NCBI RefSeq assembly: GCF_024385525.1
Contig: NZ_JANFLU010000001.1
Span: forward strand, 62,001 to 126,000
Reading direction: 5' to 3'
Source: Arthrobacter sp. zg-Y238
GTDB lineage: Bacteria; Actinomycetota; Actinomycetes; Actinomycetales; Micrococcaceae
DNA: 64,000 bases
In this document: positions 23,986 through 32,667 of the stretch, piece after piece
How positions within the stretch are numbered: position 1 is the stretch's first letter
How the letters are laid out: every line of letters begins with the position of its first letter
Position numbers and translations under genes: made by a program
The notes under the pieces: model-generated
What the model saw: the letters and a program-made list of their open reading frames with translations, nothing else
Told to the model about the DNA's origin: nothing
Database searches by the model: none

Positions 23986-24603
23986 GTGAAGCTTCAACTC
24001 TTCCCCCAAGAAAATGCAGGCCTTGAGCTGCTCTCCCGCATGGCGTCACAACTGCTGCGCGGCACCGGCGTGCTGGCGGAGATCCTCGGGGCCGAGCCGG
24101 ATGAGTTCGAGCGTCTCACCGAGCAGCTGCATCAGATCGATGCCGAAACCACCGATCTGCACTTTGCGCTGATGACGCAGATGCGGACCAGCTTCATCAA
24201 CCCACTCCCCCGTGAAGACCTCTATGAGCTTTCCCTGCTCCTGATGTCCGCCATGGAGTGCCTGGACGCCTCAGCGGAAACCATTTCCCTCTACAAGCTC
24301 ACAGGGGTTTCCCGCCGGGCTTCCGAGCAGCTGGAAGTCATCGGCCGGCAGGCTGAGCTGACCGCCGCTGCCATGCGCCGGCTCGCTTCGCTGGAGGACC
24401 TGGAAGAGTACTGGATCGAAATGCTTCGGCTGGCCCGGCGGGCCGAGCGGTCCCGCCGGATCTGGGTGGCGGAACTGATGCGTGAGTACAAGCCCATGGC
24501 CTATGCCCGGCACCGGGACCTCGCCGACCAGCTATCGGGTACCTCGGTGCAACTGCGCCTGGCGGCAACATTCGTGGGCGGCGTCCTCGTCCGGGAATCC
24601 TAG
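23986..24603 (+). CDS. DUF47 (PhoU-like) phosphate transport regulator
   Basis: A 205-residue all-helical DUF47 protein, related to PhoU and usually encoded beside Pit transporters, whose activity it is thought to regulate. Features are an N-terminal LFPQENAGLELLSR start, the polar motif FINPLPREDLYELS typical of the family's metal-binding repeats, and E/D-rich helices (LEDLEEYWIEML). The following gene begins two bases after the stop, so the pair is one operon. Confidence 0.9.
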   Translation: MKLQLFPQENAGLELLSRMASQLLRGTGVLAEILGAEPDEFERLTEQLHQIDAETTDLHFALMTQMRTSFINPLPREDLYELSLLLMSAMECLDASAETISLYKLTGVSRRASEQLEVIGRQAELTAAAMRRLASLEDLEEYWIEMLRLARRAERSRRIWVAELMREYKPMAYARHRDLADQLSGTSVQLRLAATFVGGVLVRES

Positions 24604-24604
24604 G

Positions 24605-25615
24605 GTGGCGGCCCTCCTCCTGGCCGGCGTCGTCCTGCTCGCCGGAGCCTATGCCTTCCTCAACGGCTTCCATGACGCATCCAACTCGGTGGCCACCTCC
24701 GTTCGTACGCGGGCACTGACCCCCACCGTGGCCATTCTGCTGGCCGCCGGCTTCAATCTCCTGGGTGCGCTGGTGAGCACCACACTGGCCGTTGCCCTGA
24801 CCGTCCGGTTCGTGGATCTTCCGGCCGGACCCGAGGGCCTCGGCATCCTGATTGCCGGGCTGCTGGCGGCCTGCGGATGGGGCGTGTGGACCTGGTGGCG
24901 GCGGATGCCGTCGTCATCCACTTCCGCCCTGGTGGGCGGGCTGGTGGGTTCCGGCGCGGCCTCAACCCTGGTGGGCGGGCAGAACATAGCCGAGTCCTAC
25001 CGGCTGATCTGGGAGCAGATAGCCCTGCCGTTGCTGCTGTCCCCCGTGATCGCCTTTGTACTGGCTTACCTGCTGGTTTTCCCGGCCACGTGGTTGATGC
25101 GTTACAGCTCTCCGCGCCGCGGGGACGCCGGAAACCGGATAGCGCAGTCCGTCTTCACCTCCGCCTTCTCCCTGGGGCACGGAATCCAGGACGGGCAGCG
25201 GACCATGGCTGTGGTGGTGCTTGCCCTGCTGGCCGCGGGGCAGACCGTTGAAACCGGCATTCCCTTCTGGGTGCAGCTGTTTGCGGCGCTGGCCCTGGCC
25301 GGCGGCACGCTCTTCGGCGGCTGGCGGATCACGCACACGCTGGGGTACCGACTGGTCCGGATGGACCCGCTGCGGGGCATGAGCGCCCAGGCGGTCAGCT
25401 CCGCCATGCTGTTCCTTGGGGCGCTCTGGCTGCACATTCCGCTTTCGAGTACCCAGACCATGACGTCCGCCATCGTCGGCGCCGGTACCAACCAGCGCTT
25501 TTCCACCGTCCGCTTCATCCCGCTGCGGGAAATCCTCGTCACCTGGCTTGTCACGGCGCCCGTAACCGCACTGCTCGGCGGGATCCTGCTGCTGGCCCTC
25601 AGCCCGCTCCTGTAG
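24605..25615 (+). CDS. pit: Low-affinity inorganic phosphate transporter (PiT family)
   Basis: A 336-residue PiT-family permease with about nine or ten helices. The family signature NGFHDASNSVATSV lies near residue 19. The second, inverted half begins in the FSLGHGIQDGQRTMAV region, and SSTQTMTSAIVGAGT closes the transport core. It moves phosphate (with a metal) using the proton gradient. GTG at 24605 directly follows the DUF47 stop. The frame is open further upstream but that part overlaps DUF47 and is not hydrophobic. It ends seven bases from the convergent pstB. Confidence 0.93.
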   Translation: MAALLLAGVVLLAGAYAFLNGFHDASNSVATSVRTRALTPTVAILLAAGFNLLGALVSTTLAVALTVRFVDLPAGPEGLGILIAGLLAACGWGVWTWWRRMPSSSTSALVGGLVGSGAASTLVGGQNIAESYRLIWEQIALPLLLSPVIAFVLAYLLVFPATWLMRYSSPRRGDAGNRIAQSVFTSAFSLGHGIQDGQRTMAVVVLALLAAGQTVETGIPFWVQLFAALALAGGTLFGGWRITHTLGYRLVRMDPLRGMSAQAVSSAMLFLGALWLHIPLSSTQTMTSAIVGAGTNQRFSTVRFIPLREILVTWLVTAPVTALLGGILLLALSPLL

Positions 25616-25622
25616 GCGCCGC

Positions 25623-26402
25623 TTATCCGAAGCGTCCGGAAACGTAGTCTTCCGTGGCCTGCTCGGCGGGGTTGCTGAAGATGACCGGGGTATCGGCGTA
25701 TTCGATCAGCCGGCCGGGCTTGCCGGTGCCGGCGATGTTGAAGAACGCCGTCTTGTCCGACACCCGCGCCGCCTGCTGCATGTTGTGCGTGACGATAACC
25801 ACCGTGTAGTCACTCTTGAGTTCCTCGATGAGGTCCTCGATGGCCAGCGTCGAGATGGGGTCCAGGGCGGAGCACGGCTCGTCCATCAGGATCACCTCCG
25901 GGGACACCGCTATGGCGCGGGCTATGCACAGGCGCTGCTGCTGGCCGCCGGAGAGCCCGGAGCCGGGCTTGTCCAGGCGGTCACGGACCTCTTTCCAGAG
26001 GTTGGCGCCGGTCAGGGACTTTTCCACCAGGTCATCGGCGTCGGATTTCGAGATGCGCTTGTTGTTCAGCTTCACGCCTGCCAGGACGTTGTCCCGGATG
26101 GACATGGTGGGGAAGGGGTTGGGCCGCTGGAACACCATGCCCACGTGGCTGCGGACGGTCACCGGGTCAACGCCGGGGCCGTAGAGGTTCTCCCCGTCCA
26201 GCAGCACTTCACCTTCGACACGTGCGCCGGGAAGCACCTCGTGCATCCGGTTCAGGGTGCGCAGGAAGGTGGACTTGCCGCAGCCCGAGGGGCCGATGAA
26301 GGCGGTCACGGAGCGGGGTTCAATGTTGATGTTGACGTCCTGGACGGCAAGGAAATTGCCGTAATAGACATTCAGGTCTTTGACGTCGATGCGCTTGGAC
26401 AT
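25623..26402 (-). CDS. pstB: Phosphate ABC transporter ATP-binding protein PstB
   Basis: The 259-residue ATPase of the high-affinity Pst system. It has Walker [10 protein letters not shown] near residue 37, the Q-loop FQRPNPFP typical of PstB, signature LSGGQQQRL, Walker [14 protein letters not shown], and switch [10 protein letters not shown]. It is the last gene of pstS-pstC-pstA-pstB. There is no phoU immediately downstream; instead the Pit operon converges on it. Confidence 0.97.
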   Translation of the reverse strand: MSKRIDVKDLNVYYGNFLAVQDVNINIEPRSVTAFIGPSGCGKSTFLRTLNRMHEVLPGARVEGEVLLDGENLYGPGVDPVTVRSHVGMVFQRPNPFPTMSIRDNVLAGVKLNNKRISKSDADDLVEKSLTGANLWKEVRDRLDKPGSGLSGGQQQRLCIARAIAVSPEVILMDEPCSALDPISTLAIEDLIEELKSDYTVVIVTHNMQQAARVSDKTAFFNIAGTGKPGRLIEYADTPVIFSNPAEQATEDYVSGRFG

Positions 26403-26427
26403 GGTTTCCTTAAATCGCTTTACAGGG

Positions 26428-27537
26428 CTAGCGGGAGGTCCGGGGGGCGAAGATCCGGGCGATCAGGCGGGCGCCCAGGTTCAGCAGCATCACCATGATG
26501 ATCAGGATCAGTGCGGCCGCCCAGGCCCGCTGGGTACTCGGATCTGTATTGGTCGGGGAGGTGGGGCTCATCAACTGCCGGTAGATAAAGGTGGGCAGCG
26601 TGCTCATCCAGCCCGCAAACGCGTTGAAGTTGATGGTGTTGACGAAGCCGGCGGTGACCAGCAGCGGTGCCGTTTCCCCGATCACGCGGGCAATCGCCAG
26701 GGTGACGCCCGAGGCAATGCCGGAAATCGCGGTGGGGACCACTACCTTCAGGATGGTCCGCCACTTACGCACACCCAAGGCGTAGGACGCCTCCCGGAGT
26801 TCGTTGGGCACGATCTTGAGCATTTCCTCGGTGGAGCGGACCACCACCGGGATCATCAGCACGGAGAGGGCGACGGCGGCAACGAAGCCGGTGCGGGTGC
26901 CCGGTCCGAAGACGAGCCCGAAGAACGCGGCGGCAAACAGGCCGGCCACAATCGAGGGGATACCGGTCATCACATCCACAAAGAACGTTATGGCCCGCGA
27001 AAGTGTTCCGCCACGGCTGTATTCCACCAGGTAGACAGCGGCCAGCAGGCCCACGGGCACCGAGATGACCGTGGCCCAGAAGGTGATCAGCAGGGTGCCC
27101 ACAATGCCGTGGTAGGCGCCGCCCAGCACCGCGGTCCCGTTGTCCACCGTGGCGTTGTCCACGGCGCCGGTCATGCCGCCCATGGAGGTGAGCAGGAAGT
27201 CCGGGCTGAGGCCGGGCAGGCCGCGGACCAGGACGGTGAAGATCACCGATACCAGCGGCAGCAGCGCCAGCAGGAAGGCACCGCAGACCAGGTTCGTGGC
27301 GAGGCGGTCCACTGCGTGCCGCTTGCCCTCGACGACCCAGGTGACAACCGTGCCGCCGATGACGAAAAGCACGGCGGTGAAGATTGCGAAGGACGTGACG
27401 GAGAAACCGATGAGGGCGGACAGTGCCGCACCCAGGATCAAGGCAGCGGCGAGCACAATCCAGGGCGTATAGCGGGGCAGCCTGTTCTTGGTCAGCAGGG
27501 ACCCGGGACGGCTGAGGGCGGAGGTTGTATCGAGCAT
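26428..27537 (-). CDS. pstA: Phosphate ABC transporter permease PstA
   Basis: A 369-residue permease of the high-affinity phosphate importer. The N-terminal ~90 residues carry two or three extra helices before the conserved permease core. The core has the EAA loop [20 protein letters not shown] that contacts PstB. The ATG at 27537 shares its A with the pstC stop, so they are coupled; an earlier in-frame start would lie inside pstC. The C-terminus ends in RIFAPRTSR. Confidence 0.95.
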   Translation of the reverse strand: MLDTTSALSRPGSLLTKNRLPRYTPWIVLAAALILGAALSALIGFSVTSFAIFTAVLFVIGGTVVTWVVEGKRHAVDRLATNLVCGAFLLALLPLVSVIFTVLVRGLPGLSPDFLLTSMGGMTGAVDNATVDNGTAVLGGAYHGIVGTLLITFWATVISVPVGLLAAVYLVEYSRGGTLSRAITFFVDVMTGIPSIVAGLFAAAFFGLVFGPGTRTGFVAAVALSVLMIPVVVRSTEEMLKIVPNELREASYALGVRKWRTILKVVVPTAISGIASGVTLAIARVIGETAPLLVTAGFVNTINFNAFAGWMSTLPTFIYRQLMSPTSPTNTDPSTQRAWAAALILIIMVMLLNLGARLIARIFAPRTSR

Positions 27538-28469
27538 CAGTTGGCTCCCGAGAATTCTTTGTGGCGGCTGATGATCCAACGGGCAACCACGTTGACCGCC
27601 AGCGTGATCAGGAACAGCACGAGCCCGGCAGCGATCAGTTCCGAGAGCCGGAGCCCGAACGCTTCAGGGAAGTTCAGGGCGATCTCGGCGGCGATGGTCT
27701 GGTTCCCCGGCCGGATCAGGCTGGCGATCAGCCCGCCGGAGGAGAGCACCAGCGCCACAGCCATGGTTTCGCCCAGTGCGCGGCCCAACCCCAGCATGAC
27801 GGCACTGATGACGCCGGGACGGGCGAACGGGAAAACAGCCATCCGGATCATTTCCCAGCGGGTGGCGCCCATGGCCAGGGCCGCTTCCTCGTGCAGCTTT
27901 GGCGTCTGCAGGAAGATTTCCCGGGTAAGGGAGGTAATGATCGGCAGCACCATCACGGAAAGCACAATTCCGGCCGTGAGCATGGTCTTGCCGGTCTGGC
28001 TGGCCGGACCGGCGAAAATCGGAATCCACCCGGCGTTTTCAGCCAGCCAGTTGTACGGACCCACCAGCGCCGGGGCCAGCACCGTCATGCCCCAGGCGCC
28101 GTAGACCACCGACGGGATGGCGGCGAGCAGGTCCACCAGGTACCCCAGCCCCTGCGCAAGCCGCCGCGGGGCATAGTGGGAGATAAACAGGGCGACGCCG
28201 ATTCCCACCGGTGTGGCGATCAGCAGCGCGATAAGTGCCGCAATGACGGTTCCAATGACCAGCGGCAGGATGTACTGGCCGAACCCGCCGCCGCCGGAGA
28301 TGTCCGCCGGATCGGCCATGAACGTGGGCAGCGCCTGCCACATCAGGAAAACCGCCACGCAGAACAGGACGAACAGGATCAGGCAGCCGGCTGTCACCGT
28401 AATGCCGGAGAATATCTTGTCTCCGGCGCGGCCCGCGCCGCCTTCTCCCGTTATGGACTTGCTGGACAC
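27537..28469 (-). CDS. pstC: Phosphate ABC transporter permease PstC
   Basis: A 310-residue permease with six helices: an N-terminal helix at about 20-45 (VTAGCLILFVLFCVAVFLMW), and the EAA loop LHEEAALAMGATRWEMIRM in the second half. It pairs with PstA to form the membrane channel. It lies 116 bases downstream of pstS, separated by a hairpin that could let pstS be made in excess. Confidence 0.96.
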   Translation of the reverse strand: MSSKSITGEGGAGRAGDKIFSGITVTAGCLILFVLFCVAVFLMWQALPTFMADPADISGGGGFGQYILPLVIGTVIAALIALLIATPVGIGVALFISHYAPRRLAQGLGYLVDLLAAIPSVVYGAWGMTVLAPALVGPYNWLAENAGWIPIFAGPASQTGKTMLTAGIVLSVMVLPIITSLTREIFLQTPKLHEEAALAMGATRWEMIRMAVFPFARPGVISAVMLGLGRALGETMAVALVLSSGGLIASLIRPGNQTIAAEIALNFPEAFGLRLSELIAAGLVLFLITLAVNVVARWIISRHKEFSGAN

Positions 28470-28540
28470 TGCTCAACCCTTCGAAATGCGTTGGTGCAGA
28501 CTCTTTATCAGTGTAGGTACTCCGCCTTGGAGCGGACCCC

Positions 28541-28571
28541 TGTCCTCCCCTGCAGGGAGCCGGGGAGGACA
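28541..28571 (-). other. Intercistronic hairpin between pstS and pstC
   Basis: TGTCCTCCCC (28541-28550) and GGGGAGGACA (28562-28571) are exact complements around 11 bases, 15 bases after the pstS stop. There is no T-run, so partial termination or protection of the pstS message 3' end is more likely than full termination. Confidence 0.65.
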
Positions 28572-28585
28572 GGATAGTGGCCGGG

Positions 28586-29710
28586 CTAGGAACGCACCTG
28601 GATGGTTTCCAGTGCCGCTTGGGCCCGGCTCCGGAGGCTCTCGGAGAGCGGCGCGCTGCCCGCGGCGTCGGACGCGGCAGCCTGGCCTTCGTCGCTGACT
28701 ACGTAGTTGCCGAAGGCACGGACCAGGTCCACGGTCTGCTGGTCCTCGTAGCTGGTGCAGAACACGTGGTAACTCACCAGCACCACGGGATAGGCACCCG
28801 ACTCCGCCGTGTCACGGTCCAGGTCCATGGCCATATCCGCTTCCGGACGACCCTCCCCTGTCACTGCTGTGGACGATTCGACGGCGAGTGCGGCGGCGTC
28901 GGCACTGAACGGTACGTAGGTATCGCCCACCAAGACGCTGACCTCGCCCAGGGACCCGGCCGCCGACGCGTCGGCATAGGTGATGCCGCCCTCGGTGGAG
29001 GCCACAGTGGAAATGACGCCACCGGTGCCGGAGGCGCTTTCCCCGTTCGGCAGCCCGGCCGGCCATTCACCTGATGCCTTATCCGTCCACTTTTCGGGTG
29101 CTGCTTCGGCCAGGTACTCGGTGAAGTTCTTGGTGGTGCCGGATTCGTCACCGCGGTGCACCGCCGTGATGGCAGTGTCCGGCAACTCCGCTGCTTCGTT
29201 CTGCGCGGTGATGGCCGGGTCATTCCAGGTGGTGACCTCGCCGCGGAAGATCGCTGCAATGGTGGCTGCGTCGAGGTTCAGGTCCGTTATGCCGGGAAGA
29301 TTGAAGGCCACGGCGATCGGCGAGATGTAGACGGGAACGTGGATGGCGCCGTCGGGACCGCAGACCTCCGCGGCCGCAACGCTTTCTTCTTCATCAAGGT
29401 AGGCATCGGACCCGGCAAACTGGACACCCCCGGCCAGCAGCGCTTCCCTGCCGGCGCCCGAGCCGTCCGGTGAATACTGCACGGATGCCTGCGGATTGGC
29501 GGCGCCGAAGCCCGCAATCCAAGCCTGCATGGCCGCGTCCTGGGAGGACGCGCCGGCACCGGAAAGCGTGCCGGTGACGGAGCTTTCCGCACCGGTACCG
29601 GCCGGGGCCGGCGCCGCACTGTCGGTGCCGCAGGCCGCGAGGCCCAGGGCAACGGCAGCGGAAACGGTTAAAACGGATGCAGTGCGGCCGAAATTCGAAA
29701 CCTTCACCAT
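28586..29710 (-). CDS. pstS: Phosphate ABC transporter substrate-binding lipoprotein PstS
   Basis: A 374-residue lipoprotein that binds phosphate outside the cell and delivers it to PstCA. The signal peptide ends in the lipobox LAAC with Cys27 (VALGLAACG). The type 2 periplasmic-binding fold has GAGASSQDAAMQAWI, the phosphate-binding loop SPDGSGAGREA, and HRGDESGTTKNFTEYL. ATG at 29710 has AAGGGA seven bases upstream; the frame is open 75 codons further but that part includes the promoter. A PHO-box-like repeat lies about 100 bases upstream. Confidence 0.97.
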   Translation of the reverse strand: MVKVSNFGRTASVLTVSAAVALGLAACGTDSAAPAPAGTGAESSVTGTLSGAGASSQDAAMQAWIAGFGAANPQASVQYSPDGSGAGREALLAGGVQFAGSDAYLDEEESVAAAEVCGPDGAIHVPVYISPIAVAFNLPGITDLNLDAATIAAIFRGEVTTWNDPAITAQNEAAELPDTAITAVHRGDESGTTKNFTEYLAEAAPEKWTDKASGEWPAGLPNGESASGTGGVISTVASTEGGITYADASAAGSLGEVSVLVGDTYVPFSADAAALAVESSTAVTGEGRPEADMAMDLDRDTAESGAYPVVLVSYHVFCTSYEDQQTVDLVRAFGNYVVSDEGQAAASDAAGSAPLSESLRSRAQAALETIQVRS

Positions 29711-29808
29711 CGGATCCCTTTCAAGGGGTTTGTTCGGCACTGGTGCGCCGGGAAGCTGATTGCGGAAAGCAGTCGAGCACGTGGAACCTCCAACACGTTC
29801 CTGTCCTA

Positions 29809-29840
29809 GGGTGGCGAACCAAGGTGAACGGAAAGTTAAC
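29809..29840 (-). promoter_or_regulatory. PHO-box-like direct repeats upstream of pstS
   Basis: Read on the minus strand, three GTT-led units follow each other: GTTAACTTTCC (29840-29830), GTTCACCTTGG (29829-29819) and GTTCGCCACCC (29819-29809). The 11-base spacing and the GTTCACC core match the direct-repeat PHO boxes bound by actinobacterial PhoP. The site lies about 100 bases before the pstS ATG. It also lies between pstS and the divergent FUSC-type gene and could touch both. Confidence 0.65.
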
Positions 29841-29926
29841 GCCCGCCGGGCGGCGGCGGAACATCCGCTTGCCGCCGAATGTAACGCCGGATACAGGTTG
29901 CCCTCAGCTCCCCCTAGACTGGTTCC

Positions 29927-31057
29927 ATGCCCCAACGCAGCTCCTTCGCCAAAAGCCGGGGTTTCCTGCTAAACCGGGCCCGCGTAGGGCTGCAGCGCAG
30001 CCGCAATTCCGTGGTTCCGGCCCTGCAAATGACCATCTGCGCCGTCGGGGCGTATGCCTTCGCCGAGTACGTGCTCGGACACGAGGGCCCGCTGTTCGCC
30101 GCGACGGCCGCCCTGATATCGCTGGGGTTCTCCCGGGAACCGCGGACCCGCCGGGTGCTGGAGGTGGGAATCGGCTGCACACTGGGCATCACCATCGGTG
30201 AAATCCTGCTCACTCTGCTGGGCAACGGCCTGGCCCAGGCCGCCGTCGTCCTCTTTTTCTCCGTGATGCTGGCCCGCTTTTTGGACCGAGGCGTCATTTT
30301 CACCACTCAGCTGGGGCTGCAGTCCCTGCTGGTGGTACTCCTGCCAGCCCCGGACGGCGGTGTCTTTACCCGCAGCGTGGACGCCATAGTCGGCGGTGTT
30401 TTTGCCCTGGTGGTGACCATGCTGGCGCCGCGGGATCCGCGCCGGGAACCGAAGTCCAACATCCGCGAGCTCCTGCACGAACTGTCTGCCGTGCTGCGGC
30501 AGTGTTCCGAAGCCATCGCCAAGAGCGATTCCACCATTGCATGGCATGCCCTGGTCCGGGCCCGCAACACACAGCCCCAGCTGGACACCCTGGCCCGCAG
30601 CGTCCGGGACGCACGGGAAGTCGCCCGGATTTCGCCCGCCTACCGGCGGTACCTGGCGGAACTGGGCGATCTGCGCGGCTCCATCGGCTATCTGGACCTG
30701 GCGGTCCGCAACAGCCGGGTTTTCGCCCGCCGCACGACGTCGGTCATTAACCATGCATCGCTGGATGACGAGGCCATCGAGAACGTGTCGGAAGTGCTGA
30801 ACGAGACCGCCGATGCCGTGGACGTCCTGGCCCGCGCGCTGGGCGGCGGTGAGGGCCCGGACGCCCGGCTCCGACACCTTCGCCAGGCCCGCAACGAGCT
30901 GGCGGCGGTGGGGACCCGCCTGCACCCGAAATCACTGGGAATCACGGACCTGCAGGGCGACGCGCTCATCATGCTCTTCCGCCCCCTCGTGGTGGACCTG
31001 CTGGAATCCACCGGAGTCACCCACGAAGAGGCGGTTACCTACCTCTCGGAGGTCTGA
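29927..31057 (+). CDS. FUSC / aromatic acid exporter family membrane protein
   Basis: A 376-residue protein. Residues about 15-165 hold five or six membrane helices (MTICAVGAYAFAEYVLG, GIGCTLGITIGEILLTLL and others), followed by a long cytosolic helical domain. This matches the half-size FUSC/ArAE-type proteins of actinobacteria. The larger relatives export aromatic acids; substrate and direction are not established for the half-size ones. It is divergent from pstS across the PHO-box region and precedes radA by 44 bases. Confidence 0.8.
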   Translation: MPQRSSFAKSRGFLLNRARVGLQRSRNSVVPALQMTICAVGAYAFAEYVLGHEGPLFAATAALISLGFSREPRTRRVLEVGIGCTLGITIGEILLTLLGNGLAQAAVVLFFSVMLARFLDRGVIFTTQLGLQSLLVVLLPAPDGGVFTRSVDAIVGGVFALVVTMLAPRDPRREPKSNIRELLHELSAVLRQCSEAIAKSDSTIAWHALVRARNTQPQLDTLARSVRDAREVARISPAYRRYLAELGDLRGSIGYLDLAVRNSRVFARRTTSVINHASLDDEAIENVSEVLNETADAVDVLARALGGGEGPDARLRHLRQARNELAAVGTRLHPKSLGITDLQGDALIMLFRPLVVDLLESTGVTHEEAVTYLSEV

Positions 31058-31101
31058 GCCCCGCGGAAAAAAGTGTCAGTGCCGCGGGATAGCCTGATTC
31101 C

Positions 31102-32469
31102 ATGGCAACAAAGACTGCACGGCCCAAGACCGCCAACTTCCGCTGCTCGGAATGCGGCTGGACCACGGCCAAATGGGTTGGACGCTGCGGCGAGTGCCAG
31201 GCCTGGGGAACGGTGGAGGAATCCGGCGAAGTCCTGGCCCGGACCACCGCCGCCGCCGTGGTTGCCCGTCCGGCCCTGCGGATCGGCGAGGTCGACGCGA
31301 CCACCGCCGCGTACCAGGCCACCGGGGTAGGTGAACTGGACCGCGTCCTGGGTGGAGGACTGGTGCCCGGTGCGGTCATCCTGCTGGCCGGTGAGCCCGG
31401 AGTGGGTAAGTCCACCCTGCTCCTCGACGTCGCCGCCCGCGTCGCCGGCCTGGGCCGCGACGTCCTGTACGTCACCGGGGAGGAATCCACGGCGCAGGTT
31501 AAACTGCGCGCCGAGCGCATCGGCGCCGTGTCGGAGAACCTCTATCTCAGTGCAGAAACGGACCTCAGCCAGGCCCTGGGCCAGGTGGAGCAGGTCTCCC
31601 CCGGGCTGCTCATTGTCGACTCCGTCCAGACCCTGAGCAGTACCGCCGTGGACGGCAGCGCCGGCGGCGTCAGCCAGGTCCGCGAGGTGGCCGCGTCTTT
31701 GATCAATGCCGCGAAGACCCGGAACATGACCACCCTGCTGGTCGGCCACGTCACCAAGGACGGTTCCATCGCCGGCCCCCGGCTGCTGGAGCACCTGGTG
31801 GACGTGGTGTGCCAGTTCGACGGCGACAGGCACTCGAGGCTGCGGCTGCTGCGTGCGGTCAAGAACCGCTACGGACCCACGGACGAGGTAGGCTGCTTCG
31901 ACCTGACCGAAGACGGCATCGAAGGCCTCGCAGATCCCAGCGGGCTGTTCGTTTCACGCACCAAGGACCCGGTCTCGGGCACCTGCATCACCGTGACGCT
32001 GGAGGGCAAGCGGCCGTTGGTCGCCGAGGTCCAGTCCTTGGTCGCTGAAACCGGAAATGCCCAGGCCCGCCGTGCCACCAGCGGCGTTGACGCCTCCCGG
32101 GTAGCCATGCTGCTGGCGGTCCTGCAGCAGCGGGCCTCCATGAGCCTGGCCAAGGATGACAGTTACGTCTCCACCGTAGGCGGCGTAAAACTGGGCGAGC
32201 CGGCCACGGACCTGGCGGTGGCACTGGCTGTGGCGTCGGCGAAGATGAACAAACCGCTGCCGGCGCAGCTCATTGCTTTCGGTGAGGTTGGACTGGCCGG
32301 GGAAGTGCGTCCGGTACCCGGTATTGCGCGGCGGATCAACGAGGCCGAACGCCTCGGCTTCACCCACGCCGTCGTTCCGGCTTCCCCGAACGGACCGGGG
32401 AACGTCCCCTCCGGCTTCAAGGTCCGGGAAGTCTCCACGTTGGCCGAGGCACTGGAACTGCTCTTCTAG
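31102..32469 (+). CDS. radA: DNA repair protein RadA
   Basis: A 455-residue branch-migration protein that acts in recombinational repair. The zinc finger uses Cys15, Cys18, Cys29 and Cys32. The RecA-like ATPase has Walker A GEPGVGKST (97-105), and the RadA-specific KNRYGPTDEVG motif follows. The C-terminal Lon-protease-like domain includes VGGVKLGEPATDLAVALA; it typically lacks protease activity. It lies next to disA, a common arrangement in Gram-positive bacteria. Confidence 0.97.
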   Translation: MATKTARPKTANFRCSECGWTTAKWVGRCGECQAWGTVEESGEVLARTTAAAVVARPALRIGEVDATTAAYQATGVGELDRVLGGGLVPGAVILLAGEPGVGKSTLLLDVAARVAGLGRDVLYVTGEESTAQVKLRAERIGAVSENLYLSAETDLSQALGQVEQVSPGLLIVDSVQTLSSTAVDGSAGGVSQVREVAASLINAAKTRNMTTLLVGHVTKDGSIAGPRLLEHLVDVVCQFDGDRHSRLRLLRAVKNRYGPTDEVGCFDLTEDGIEGLADPSGLFVSRTKDPVSGTCITVTLEGKRPLVAEVQSLVAETGNAQARRATSGVDASRVAMLLAVLQQRASMSLAKDDSYVSTVGGVKLGEPATDLAVALAVASAKMNKPLPAQLIAFGEVGLAGEVRPVPGIARRINEAERLGFTHAVVPASPNGPGNVPSGFKVREVSTLAEALELLF

Positions 32470-32667
32470 CACTGCCGTTTCCGAAGCCCCGGGCAGCCGG
32501 CGGTGAGCGGCATCACCGAAGCTGTCCGAAGCGGGTTACATGCCGGGCTCGGGCGGGGACGTGCCGTGGTTCACGAGTTGGATGGTCTGCCGCGATCTCC
32601 CACTAGTATAGGGACGGGCAAGCCTCAGCCCAGATCGCCCAGGCCCCCGGGCCGGAAGGAAGTGACC

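Noticed and set aside
26380-28104. 574-codon plus-strand open frame
   Set aside because: It covers pstA and pstC in antisense; the His/Gly/Gln-rich translation has no fold.
32578-32609. TTGGAT...TAGTAT promoter before disA
   Set aside because: The spacing is 20 bases; kept only as a passing remark in the disA entry.
32503-32667. 55-codon extension of disA
   Set aside because: It has no similarity to DisA; the ATG at 32668 has a clear ribosome binding site.
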